The translations under genes were made by a program, and so were the position numbers. Of a stretch of DNA of 9,587 bases, positions 1 to 6,084 are shown piece by piece. Numbering within the stretch: position 1 is the first letter of the stretch; the number at the start of each line of letters is the position of its first letter. The notes below the pieces were generated by a model. That model did not search any database. It saw only the letters and a list, made by a program, of their open reading frames with translations, and was not told where the DNA came from. This stretch comes from an uncultured Clostridia bacterium (GTDB lineage: Bacteria > Bacillota > Clostridia > Oscillospirales > Ruminococcaceae): the NCBI GenBank assembly GCA_947584825.1, contig CANPWR010000052.1, forward strand, positions 1 to 9,587, given 5' to 3'.

Positions 1-67
1 AACTGGATTTGAACCAGTGACACTCCGGGTATGAACCGAATGCTCTAGCCAACTGAGCTATACAGCC
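1..67 (-). tRNA. tRNA-Met (CAT), elongator type, 3' end cut off by window edge
   Basis: Read on the minus strand, the sequence folds as a tRNA. It has a 5' acceptor strand GGCTGTA, a D stem GCTC/GAGC around AGTTGGCTA, an anticodon stem TTCGG/CCGGA with loop TTCATAC (anticodon CAT), variable loop GTGTC, and a T stem ACTGG/CCAGT with loop TTCAAAT. The last acceptor bases, discriminator and any CCA lie outside the window. A full G1 acceptor start and the close match to the B. subtilis elongator tRNA-Met anticodon arm argue against the initiator tRNA. A CAT anticodon could also belong to tRNA-Ile2, whose C34 is modified to lysidine; that is less likely but cannot be excluded without the 3' end. 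Confidence 0.93.
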
Positions 68-90
68 TACTGCTAAACAGTGACTAACTT

Positions 91-119
91 ATTATACAGT
101 ATGATTTAGTGCTTGTCAA
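91..119 (-). promoter_or_regulatory. Sigma-A promoter of the tRNA gene, exact consensus
   Basis: On the minus strand, -35 TTGACA (114-119) and -10 TATAAT (91-96) are separated by exactly 17 bases. Both hexamers are perfect matches to the housekeeping consensus. The expected transcript start is near position 84, giving a leader of about 17 bases before the mature tRNA 5' end at 67. Such a strong promoter suits a stable RNA gene. Confidence 0.9.
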
Positions 120-250
120 GACTTTTACACGAAATTTTCTTAAAATTTTAATATTTCTAAATTGCAATATCATAGGACAAATTGAAAAAGTTCAGCAGAA
201 AAGCGATAAATAAAGAGTTTTCCAAAAAGAATGGTAGAACCAGTGTCAGA

Positions 251-287
251 TATTGAAATAATCCCGTTTTGAATCATCCAAAACGGG
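251..287 (-). terminator. Hairpin terminator of the DUF4367-like gene
   Basis: A perfect 9-bp stem, CCCGTTTTG (263-271) with CAAAACGGG (279-287), encloses a 7-base loop. It starts 10 bases past the stop codon of the minus-strand gene ending at 298. In the minus-strand RNA it is followed by ATTATTTCAATA, which is U-rich but broken, so termination may be incomplete. Read-through would run towards the tRNA gene. Confidence 0.75.
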
Positions 288-297
288 AGACTGTATA

Positions 298-987
298 TTA
301 TTCAGGTATGCTTGACGATGATGATTCATCTGCTTTTTGAACATTGAAAATAAACGGAATTGTTTCGCTCTTTTTTAAAGAGGTTTTTATTTCAAATGTA
401 TATTCATCAGTTGTCCAAACTATATAGCACTTTCCGTCTATCTGGTATGCATTGTAATCCTGACCTGCTCCGCTGTAGAAATTAGAAATAACTATGTCCT
501 TATCATTGACGTCATATTCCGGCTTGTAGCCGTCTATAGTTGATTGAGTCAATGTTATTTCGGTTTTTTTGTTTTTATATGTCGAAACGGCATTTGTTTC
601 TGAAATGTTTTGGTTTGAAAGCTCATAACCGTCTGAAAGATTTGCAAGCACATATAAATCTATTATCTTTTTAGGAGCATTCTTGGCAGCACTTTCTGAG
701 CTTGACGCAGATGAGGTGTTTTCATTAATGCTCTTATCTTTATTCTTGAAAAATAAATTTCGCGCAATAATAACAAGACAGAGTATAATTACTACTGCGT
801 ATATAATATATAGAAATATTTTAGAGGATTTGCTTTTGGATTTTTGAGGTTCTGTTTCAATTTCATCGCAGTCATCAAGGACTTCTTCATCATATTGCTC
901 ATGCTTAGTCTCATTATCGATTTCATTTTCGATTAGTTCCGTTGCATTTTCCTGAGTTTCAGGAATTTCGTTTTTTTCAGGTGACAT
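298..987 (-). CDS. Single-pass membrane protein with DUF4367-like extracytoplasmic domain
   Basis: This 229-residue protein has three parts: a strongly acidic, low-complexity cytoplasmic region (about 1-50) followed by a short basic stretch, one membrane helix (about 57-76, IFLYIIYAVVIILCLVIIA), and an outer region linked through a Ser/Asn-rich segment (88-101). The outer region (about 108-217) has a pattern I associate with DUF4367: a GYEL segment near 120, an 'ITLTQ' strand near 145, and a closing 'YIVWTTDEYTFEI' strand followed by a helix. DUF4367 domains often sit outside the membrane on anti-sigma or stress-sensing proteins, but no sigma factor gene lies next to this one. The start is the ATG at 985-987, with AGAGGGG 11 bases upstream, slightly far. 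The gene has its own promoter and terminator, so it is probably monocistronic. The domain call is from memory of the family pattern; the membrane topology is clear, the function is not. Confidence 0.72.
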   Translation of the reverse strand: MSPEKNEIPETQENATELIENEIDNETKHEQYDEEVLDDCDEIETEPQKSKSKSSKIFLYIIYAVVIILCLVIIARNLFFKNKDKSINENTSSASSSESAAKNAPKKIIDLYVLANLSDGYELSNQNISETNAVSTYKNKKTEITLTQSTIDGYKPEYDVNDKDIVISNFYSGAGQDYNAYQIDGKCYIVWTTDEYTFEIKTSLKKSETIPFIFNVQKADESSSSSIPE

Positions 988-1041
988 TCTATCACATACC
1001 CCTCTGTATAAAATATAACATGTTGGACCAACTATGATTAT

Positions 1042-1070
1042 AGTATAACATTTTAATTCAGTTATAGCAA
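1042..1070 (-). promoter_or_regulatory. Extended -10 sigma-A promoter of the DUF4367-like gene
   Basis: On the minus strand, -35 TTGCTA (1065-1070), a 17-base spacer and -10 TATACT (1042-1047) are preceded by TGT, which gives an extended -10. The transcript should start near 1035, leaving a leader of about 48 bases. The 11-base palindrome GTTGGACCAAC (1022-1032) lies just downstream of the expected start and could be an operator, though it is short enough to be chance. Confidence 0.78.
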
Positions 1071-1082
1071 GACCTTTAAAAC

Positions 1083-1120
1083 AAAATGAAAACAGCCGTT
1101 CTTTCTAACAAGAACAGCTG
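1083..1120 (-). terminator. Rho-independent terminator of htrA
   Basis: In the minus-strand RNA, CAGCUGUUCU pairs with AGAACGGCUG over 10 bp (1093-1102 with 1111-1120, one U-G pair) around an 8-base loop. It is followed by TTTTCATTTTGT. It lies about 57 bases after the htrA stop codon and just upstream of the promoter of the next gene, so the two genes are separate transcription units. Confidence 0.85.
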
Positions 1121-1177
1121 CCTTCACGGAAGTAATGAAATATGAAAAAATATATAATATCTCGTAATCTTGATTAA

Positions 1178-2728
1178 TTATGAAGCCTCACCTTGGGATT
1201 GATTATTTCCAAAGCTGCCGAAATTTCCGAACAATCCGAATGGATTAGAATAATCGTCGTCACTGCCGTAGAAATTGTATCCGTTCTGATTGGATTCGGT
1301 AGTGTTCTGACTGTCATTGCTGGTGGCTGTTGATTTGTCCTCGTCAAGAGTTGCGTCTACATTAATTTTATTACCCTGCCTGAATAGAGTAATGGTAATC
1401 TTATCTCCCGCTTTAAATTCAGCCTTAATTTTGTTAAATTCAGAAATAGATTTAATAGTTGTATTATTTATGCCTATAACTATATCTCCAACCTGAATAC
1501 CAGCTTTTTCAGCGGCTGACCCTGATTCTACATTTCTTACGATAAAACCTTGAGGTACGCCGTAATATTGCGACCAAAGCTCGGTAATCGTTTGTCCGCT
1601 GAGTCCCAAAACAGGACGTCCTTTAACATATCCGTATTTAGTAAGGGCGTCAATAATAGGTTTTGCATTGTCAATAGGAATTGCAAAGCCTAAACCTTCA
1701 CCGTAGGCTGAACTTACTTTTGCAGAGGTGATACCGATCACCTGACCGTAAGCGTTTACCAGCGCTCCTCCTGAGTTACCGCTATTTATAGAAGCATCGG
1801 TCTGAATAAGATTCATTTCCTGATCTTCTATTGTGAGAGTCCTGTCAAGAGCTGATATAATTCCTGAGGTAACAGAACCCGCAAGCTCAAAGCCTAGAGG
1901 ATTTCCGATAGCTATTGCAATTTCTCCTACCTGAAGCTCAGAGGATTTTCCAAATTCAGCAGGAGTTAAGCCTTTCTTGTTTATTTTAATTACTGCAAGA
2001 TCGGTTTGTGAATCTATACCAATCAATTCTGCCTTCACAGAGGTTTTATCTTCATCGGTAAATACAACAGAAAGATTGTTCGCACCGCTTACCACATGGG
2101 CATTTGTTATAATGTATCCGTCCTCGCTCATTATAACTCCTGTTCCTGTTGCTGTTTGTGATGAGCTTGATGCGGAAATTCCGACAACCGAGCCAGAAAC
2201 TTTTTTAACTATTTCAGGTATTGATAATGCATCGGAAGGAGTTGCAAGCTGCGTTAATGTAGGAAGATTCTTTGTGTCTCTGTTCGACGCTTTAGCGGCT
2301 GAATTACCGCTAGACGAGTTTGTTCCGTTCCCGTCGTTTGTATCTGAGAATGAAATGTGTATTCCGTTACCTGCAATCATTGAATATCCTACAACAGATG
2401 TTATTGCTATTGCAATTACACATATAACAGCCACCAGACCGGTAAGAAATTTTTTGCTTTTCTTTTTGTTTTGACCGGGATAATATGAAACTTCATTTAC
2501 ATTTGCGTAACTTTGCTGATTATTATAAGTGTACTCCTGACTATATTGGTGCTGAGTAAATTCTTCAGCAGGAGTATCAGTTACCTCTGCATGGGTAATA
2601 TTTTGAGGTGCTGTGCTGCTTTCAGCTCTAATTGTATCGGGTCGTGCGTCATTTTGTTCCGTGTCAATGGAATCAATACTCGTTACTTTATCCAGTTGTT
2701 CATTGTTAGTATTTCTGTTTTCATCCAT
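1178..2728 (-). CDS. htrA: HtrA/DegP-family membrane-anchored serine protease with PDZ domain
   Basis: This 516-residue HtrA-type protease degrades misfolded or damaged proteins at the outer face of the membrane. The first 90 or so residues are a disordered, Gln/Thr/Asn-rich cytoplasmic tail ending in a Lys cluster. One membrane helix follows (about 94-118). The trypsin-like domain runs from about 168 to 362 and keeps the full triad: His211 in TNAHVV, Asp243 in TDLAV, and Ser319 in GNSGG. A single PDZ domain follows (about 373-462), with the carboxylate-binding region around 373-377 and the 'SAAEKAGIQVGDIV' segment at 404-417. The C-terminal 50 residues are a low-complexity Ser/Asn/Gly/Phe tail. 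The architecture matches B. subtilis HtrA/HtrB/YyxA. The start ATG at 2726-2728 has AGGAGGT 8 bases upstream. In B. subtilis such genes are induced by CssRS under secretion stress; no cssRS pair is visible here, so the regulator is unknown. Confidence 0.97.
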   Translation of the reverse strand: MDENRNTNNEQLDKVTSIDSIDTEQNDARPDTIRAESSTAPQNITHAEVTDTPAEEFTQHQYSQEYTYNNQQSYANVNEVSYYPGQNKKKSKKFLTGLVAVICVIAIAITSVVGYSMIAGNGIHISFSDTNDGNGTNSSSGNSAAKASNRDTKNLPTLTQLATPSDALSIPEIVKKVSGSVVGISASSSSQTATGTGVIMSEDGYIITNAHVVSGANNLSVVFTDEDKTSVKAELIGIDSQTDLAVIKINKKGLTPAEFGKSSELQVGEIAIAIGNPLGFELAGSVTSGIISALDRTLTIEDQEMNLIQTDASINSGNSGGALVNAYGQVIGITSAKVSSAYGEGLGFAIPIDNAKPIIDALTKYGYVKGRPVLGLSGQTITELWSQYYGVPQGFIVRNVESGSAAEKAGIQVGDIVIGINNTTIKSISEFNKIKAEFKAGDKITITLFRQGNKINVDATLDEDKSTATSNDSQNTTESNQNGYNFYGSDDDYSNPFGLFGNFGSFGNNQSQGEAS

Positions 2729-2773
2729 TTGTTAGGACCTCCTAAGTATTTATTTTTATTTATCTTAATTCTT

Positions 2774-2779
2774 ATTATA
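2774..2779 (-). promoter_or_regulatory. Possible -10 element of htrA
   Basis: A perfect TATAAT on the minus strand lies about 46 bases upstream of the htrA start codon. No good -35 is present at 16-18 bases (the best is CATATA), so this would be a weak or activator-dependent promoter. The imperfect setting in AT-rich DNA keeps confidence low. An inverted repeat TATCA-TTTG-TGATA (2781-2794) lies directly upstream, between the -10 and -35 positions. Confidence 0.4.
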
Positions 2780-2827
2780 ATATCATTTGTGATAAATATA
2801 TGATAAAATTTAGAATTTTTGTGATAC

Positions 2828-2856
2828 TTGAAAGTTATTTGTTTATGAGTTATACT
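2828..2856 (+). promoter_or_regulatory. Sigma-A promoter of the radical SAM gene
   Basis: -35 TTGAAA (2828-2833) and -10 TATACT (2851-2856) are spaced by exactly 17 bases. The expected start is near 2863, about 38 bases before the preferred ATG at 2901. This position argues against an in-frame ATG at 2865, which would sit at the very 5' end of the transcript with no ribosome site. Confidence 0.8.
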
Positions 2857-2900
2857 ATTTATAAATGTATAATACAGTCCAGAGAGGGAGAATAAAAAGT

Positions 2901-3503
2901 ATGATGACTATAACTTATGTTTTGGATAACAAGCTTTATTTGAATATTACTAACAAGTGTCCATGCGCATGCGAATTCTGCATAAGAAGAAACGGAGAGG
3001 GTGCATACGGCTCGGACAGTCTTTGGCTTGACCATCAGCCAACTGCCGAAGAAGTAATAGACGCACTTAAAAAAGAGAATTTGAACAGCTATGATGAGAT
3101 CATATTCTGCGGTTTCGGTGAGCCGACCTGTGAGCTGAATATTCTGATAAAAACGGCAAGGTACATCAGAAGTGTTACAAAAACTCCTGTGAGAATAAAC
3201 ACTAACGGGCTTTCAGATCTAATTAACGAATCAAGTACCTGCAAGCTGATGACTGGACTTTTTGATACTGTTTCTATAAGTCTTAATGCGTCTAATAGAG
3301 AGGAGTACAATAAGATTACTCAGCCAAAGTGGAAGGATAAAGCATTTGACGCTATGATCAATTTTGCTGTTGAGGCAAATGAGATTTTTCCGAGAGTTAT
3401 TCTGTCGGTCGTTGACGTTATATCAGATGAGGAAATTGAAAAGTGCAGAGAGCTTTGCAAAAAGCTCGGCATAGAACTAAGAGTGAGAAATTATTCAGCA
3501 TAG
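2901..3503 (+). CDS. Radical SAM protein, TatD-linked family type
   Basis: This 200-residue short radical SAM enzyme binds a [4Fe-4S] cluster through Cys20, Cys24 and Cys27 in the CxxxCxxC motif and should cleave S-adenosylmethionine to a 5'-deoxyadenosyl radical. An extra cysteine, Cys22, lies within the motif. Other family marks are the GGE-like 'CGFGEPT' (70-76), the 'RINTNG' strand (98-103), 'SISLNA' (125-130) and the C-terminal 'RVRNY'. The overall pattern, including 'LWLDHQPTAEEVI' after the cluster motif, fits the family I know as TatD-family-associated radical SAM (TIGR04038 type), whose substrate is unknown. No tatD gene is in this window. The protein is close to a bare radical SAM core with no extra C-terminal cluster domain. 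I chose ATG 2901 over 2865 because GGGAG (2886-2890) lies 10 bases upstream and the promoter start falls near 2863. The gene is monocistronic, divergent from htrA. Confidence 0.9.
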   Translation: MMTITYVLDNKLYLNITNKCPCACEFCIRRNGEGAYGSDSLWLDHQPTAEEVIDALKKENLNSYDEIIFCGFGEPTCELNILIKTARYIRSVTKTPVRINTNGLSDLINESSTCKLMTGLFDTVSISLNASNREEYNKITQPKWKDKAFDAMINFAVEANEIFPRVILSVVDVISDEEIEKCRELCKKLGIELRVRNYSA

Positions 3504-3531
3504 CTAATAATTACAAATTGTTTATACATTA

Positions 3532-3559
3532 TATAATATACAAAATATAATATACAAAA
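3532..3559. repeat. Two tandem copies of a 14-bp AT-rich unit
   Basis: The unit TATAATATACAAAA occurs twice in perfect tandem (3532-3545, 3546-3559), followed by the partial start TATAAAA. It lies between the radical SAM stop codon and the bidirectional terminator. It probably arose by replication slippage. It adds to the U-rich tail downstream of the terminator on the minus-strand side. Confidence 0.9.
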
Positions 3560-3565
3560 TATAAA

Positions 3566-3600
3566 ACAGGGCGTAAAGATTTTTTCACGCCCTGTGTTTT
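3566..3600. terminator. Bidirectional terminator between the radical SAM and GH74 genes
   Basis: A perfect 9-bp stem, ACAGGGCGT (3566-3574) with ACGCCCTGT (3587-3595), encloses a 12-base loop. On the plus strand it is followed by GTTTTTTATT, a good tail for the radical SAM gene. On the minus strand it starts 5 bases past the GH74 stop and is followed by TTTATATTTTG. The two convergent genes therefore share it. Confidence 0.9.
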
Positions 3601-5883
3601 TTATTCAGCCGGATTTCCCATAATGATTCCTCTGCCGTTTGTTGAAATATATACACGTCCAAATGTTTTTGGATCTCCTGAAATCTTGTTGTTTACATTT
3701 CCCCATCTTTGGGTGTCGTCGTTGATGCGTTCCCACGTCTTGCCCTCGTCGGTGGAACGGTATACGCCCTTGCCTTTATTGTCACATTCTCCGATAATGT
3801 ATATAGCCATAGGATCACCGTCTTTTTCGCCTTTTCCAAGACCTATACACTCAACACTGTCCATTTCGTTATAAGGTGCAACTATTTCACAGCCATCTTC
3901 ACCTGCGTTTTTAATGTGGAATACAAGACCTGCAGCAAGCCATAAATCACCTTCTTTTTCGGGATTTGCAATAATGTCAGCGTTAGAAATCATAATGCTG
4001 AGAAATTCTTTAAAAGTTTTTCCTTTGTTGGTTGATATATATATAGTTCCGCCGCTTTCTGCATATATTTTATTAGGGTTTACCTGATCGGGAACTAAAT
4101 TTGCATTTGTGGAAAGTCCTTTACATACATTCCACGTCTTTCCCCAATTGGTTGTGTAGTAGGTATTAACGCTTGAAGTTCCCGGAGACCAGAACAATGC
4201 CTTACCGTCGGCTGAAAGATATGCTCTTCCGCCTTCGTGGATATTTACATCATCAGGTATTGTTTTTACAAACTGCCAGGTTTTTGTTCCGTCGGTTGAA
4301 TAGCATATCGAATTTTCAAAGGCGGCGTCTTTAGTTGTTCTTACGACTATGTCTGGATTATTTGCCGCAACTGCCAGTGATTCTGCCTTGAAGCTCTGAG
4401 CTCCCCAGTGTTCTTTTGGAGCCTTGTTTACATCATCGTGTCTGAAGCCGTAAAGATCACCTAATATTGAATACAATTCAGGGGTGTTTTCTCCGCAGTC
4501 TTTTGGAGAATAGAAATCAAAAATAGCCGTTTGTTCTATACCCATAGCGCGAACAGATATATTGACCTTTTCCTGACCTATTTTGGTAGCGTTGTCAGTG
4601 CCGAATATCGTTGCGCCTGTTCCGTAAAGAATTTCATCAGGATTGAACGGATTTATTGCAACGCCTGACGTCCACCATCCTATTTTTAATCCGCCCTGCC
4701 AGTCAAGCCATGGGGACTCGGAAATGTCGAGGTTATAGTCTTTTTCCTCAGTTTCTATATTCCAGAAACCCTTCCATGTATCGCCGCCGTCGAAGCTGAC
4801 GCAGACATTGTCCTCAGAACCCCAGTGGCATATCGTTGTAACGGCAATCATATCTCCGTTATATTTATCATTATTGCAGATTGAAAGACCACACCATCCG
4901 TTTCCTGCTATCTTAGGGGTTATGTCTGTCCATTTTTTGTCCCTAATATTGTATCTGCATACAATTCCCATAGGAGGATTCTTTTCCTGAGTCATCATAC
5001 TTGAGTATGTAACATAAAGGTTTCCGTTATTCGAGACTCTTCCCTGCTGAGGGAAATATTTAAAATTACCTTCATCGGAGAACTCATTTGATACAGCCTC
5101 CCATGTCTTGCCTGCGTCGTCAGTTCGGTAAACCTTTTCTGATTCCTGTTCGGCAACGCCGCAGAAAAAGGTTTTTGTAGCTTCTCCCTTTTTCGAGCTT
5201 GACTTATCCATAGCAACCCATATAACTCCGTAGGTGTAGCCGCTTTCGCTAAAAGTGCCTTTTGTCGGGAAGGATTCTACATTGCTCCATGTCTGACCGT
5301 AGTCTTTTGACACAAGCAATCCCTTTGAGTGAGAACCGTAATAGATAATGCTGTTGTCGTTAGGATCAATGCAAAGACGTTCTCCTGTATTTCTTCCCCA
5401 GTCGTTTCCGCCCATAGTTATATTGCCCATGTCTACTTTAGTCCAGTTCTTACCGTAATCGTATGAGTACATTATACAGCCGTTGCCCGAGTATGAGGTT
5501 CCGCACGACATATATACGCGGTTTGGTTCAACAGGGTCGGTGGCTATGCTTTCGATGCAGTTATATCCCCAATCGTCTCCTCCGAAGCTGTCTGTGATAC
5601 ACTCCCACTCATTTTTATCTTTGTTGAATTTATACGCTCCGCCCATATCGGTTTTTACATATATCAGATTTTCTTCAGTTTCGTTATAAACAATGCCCGG
5701 AACATATCCGCCGCCTATAATTTTTACGTTACTCCATTCGTATCCTGTATCGGTTGGCTGGCTGTTATAGTATTTTGAAGGATCTGCTTTTCCTTTTTCT
5801 ACGTTTTTATCTGCACATCCGCCTAGAGCAGACGCCGACAAGCAAATTCCTGTTAATAATGCAACTATTTTAGAAATTTTCAT
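3601..5883 (-). CDS. GH74-family xyloglucanase-type lipoprotein (endo-beta-1,4-glucanase)
   Basis: This 760-residue secreted lipoprotein carries a signal peptide with lipobox LGGC (lipidated Cys23) and a short linker. From about residue 49 it has the GH74 double beta-propeller, which cleaves the beta-1,4-glucan backbone of xyloglucan. The opening 'VKIIGGGYVPGIVYN' and 'TDMGGAYKF' closely resemble Clostridium thermocellum Xgh74A. Asp79 in TDMGG aligns with the known general base and Asp476 in ILGDLYGFRHDD with the general acid. About eight Asp-box turns (S/T-x-D-x-G-x-T-W type) are seen, at roughly 139, 191, 253, 362, 528, 576, 616 and 709. The protein ends right after the propeller, with no dockerin, CBM or cell-wall anchor. 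It should therefore be held at the membrane outer face. The start ATG (5881-5883) has AAGGAGG just upstream with short spacing. It stands alone, without sugar transporters or glycosidases nearby. Exact substrate and endo/exo mode are inferred from the family. Confidence 0.93.
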   Translation of the reverse strand: MKISKIVALLTGICLSASALGGCADKNVEKGKADPSKYYNSQPTDTGYEWSNVKIIGGGYVPGIVYNETEENLIYVKTDMGGAYKFNKDKNEWECITDSFGGDDWGYNCIESIATDPVEPNRVYMSCGTSYSGNGCIMYSYDYGKNWTKVDMGNITMGGNDWGRNTGERLCIDPNDNSIIYYGSHSKGLLVSKDYGQTWSNVESFPTKGTFSESGYTYGVIWVAMDKSSSKKGEATKTFFCGVAEQESEKVYRTDDAGKTWEAVSNEFSDEGNFKYFPQQGRVSNNGNLYVTYSSMMTQEKNPPMGIVCRYNIRDKKWTDITPKIAGNGWCGLSICNNDKYNGDMIAVTTICHWGSEDNVCVSFDGGDTWKGFWNIETEEKDYNLDISESPWLDWQGGLKIGWWTSGVAINPFNPDEILYGTGATIFGTDNATKIGQEKVNISVRAMGIEQTAIFDFYSPKDCGENTPELYSILGDLYGFRHDDVNKAPKEHWGAQSFKAESLAVAANNPDIVVRTTKDAAFENSICYSTDGTKTWQFVKTIPDDVNIHEGGRAYLSADGKALFWSPGTSSVNTYYTTNWGKTWNVCKGLSTNANLVPDQVNPNKIYAESGGTIYISTNKGKTFKEFLSIMISNADIIANPEKEGDLWLAAGLVFHIKNAGEDGCEIVAPYNEMDSVECIGLGKGEKDGDPMAIYIIGECDNKGKGVYRSTDEGKTWERINDDTQRWGNVNNKISGDPKTFGRVYISTNGRGIIMGNPAE

Positions 5884-5906
5884 AACTCCTCCTTAATTGT
5901 ATTTAC

Positions 5907-5926
5907 ATTTACTTTTATAAGTAAAT
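5907..5926. promoter_or_regulatory. Inverted repeat in the GH74 leader
   Basis: Perfect 8-base arms ATTTACTT (5907-5914) and AAGTAAAT (5919-5926) around TTAT. Given the promoter at 5954-5982, it falls roughly 20-40 bases into the GH74 transcript, upstream of the ribosome site. It could be a second operator or a weak RNA hairpin. It is AT-rich, so chance is possible. Confidence 0.45.
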
Positions 5927-5931
5927 TACAC

Positions 5932-5949
5932 CTGATGAATTTTCATCAG
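5932..5949. promoter_or_regulatory. Palindrome over the GH74 transcription start, candidate operator
   Basis: CTGATGAA (5932-5939) and TTCATCAG (5942-5949) form a perfect 8-2-8 inverted repeat. With the -10 box at 5954-5959 the transcript should start near 5947, so the palindrome covers +1 to about +16. This is a classic place for a repressor to block initiation. As RNA it would form a hairpin at the extreme 5' end, which could instead protect the message from decay. Confidence 0.6.
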
Positions 5950-5953
5950 CAAT

Positions 5954-5982
5954 ATTATAACAAAACCAAATATAAATTACAA
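5954..5982 (-). promoter_or_regulatory. Extended -10 sigma-A promoter of the GH74 gene
   Basis: On the minus strand, -35 TTGTAA (5977-5982), a 17-base spacer and a perfect -10 TATAAT (5954-5959) are present, with TGT directly before the -10. This is a strong promoter, which fits a gene that needs repression when its substrate is absent. Confidence 0.83.
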
Positions 5983-6029
5983 TGTTTTTTCTCTAGTCAT
6001 AAGTTACAAGGTATAACGGTGTTTTTTGT

Positions 6030-6045
6030 TTAATATATATATTAA
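6030..6045. repeat. 16-bp perfect AT palindrome upstream of yabP
   Basis: TTAATATATATATTAA is its own reverse complement and lies 39 bases before the yabP start codon. It may be a protein site or simply part of an AT-rich promoter region. I could not find a confident sigma-A or sigma-E promoter for yabP in 5990-6070; the -10 TATATT at 6057-6062 lacks a -35. Confidence 0.4.
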
Positions 6046-6084
6046 CAGGCTTATTTTATATTGTAATCTTTAGGAGGTATTTTT

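Noticed and set aside
132..148. AAATTTT-CTT-AAAATTT inverted repeat upstream of the tRNA promoter
   Set aside because: It consists only of A/T arms in AT-rich DNA and has no clear relation to a gene; chance is likely.
1977..2474. Plus-strand reading frame of 165 codons opposite htrA
   Set aside because: It lies fully antisense to the protease domain of a clear HtrA gene, has no ribosome site, and its translation resembles no known protein.
2513..2803. Plus-strand reading frame of 96 codons with hydrophobic translation
   Set aside because: It overlaps the htrA N-terminus and its control region in antisense; the hydrophobic look comes from the AT-rich sequence. No ribosome site is seen.
2865..2900. 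Upstream in-frame ATG of the radical SAM gene
   Set aside because: The promoter at 2828-2856 places the RNA start near 2863, so this ATG would lack a ribosome site, whereas ATG 2901 has GGGAG at proper distance and gives the usual family N-terminus.
3532..3559. Possible CRISPR-like or iteron array
   Set aside because: There are only two 14-bp AT-rich copies in direct tandem with no spacers and no cas or replication genes; slippage is a sufficient explanation.
4995..5216. Small minus-strand frame inside the GH74 gene, and other short frames at 3623-3945, 4808-4990 and 5483-5689
   Set aside because: All lie within the GH74 coding region in other frames or antisense, with no ribosome sites or recognisable products.
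6001..6062. Sigma-A or sigma-E promoter for yabP
   Set aside because: Candidate boxes (TTACAA at 6004 with TTTAAT 19 bases on; GTATAAC at 6011; TATATT at 6057) have wrong spacing or a missing partner element, so no call was made.
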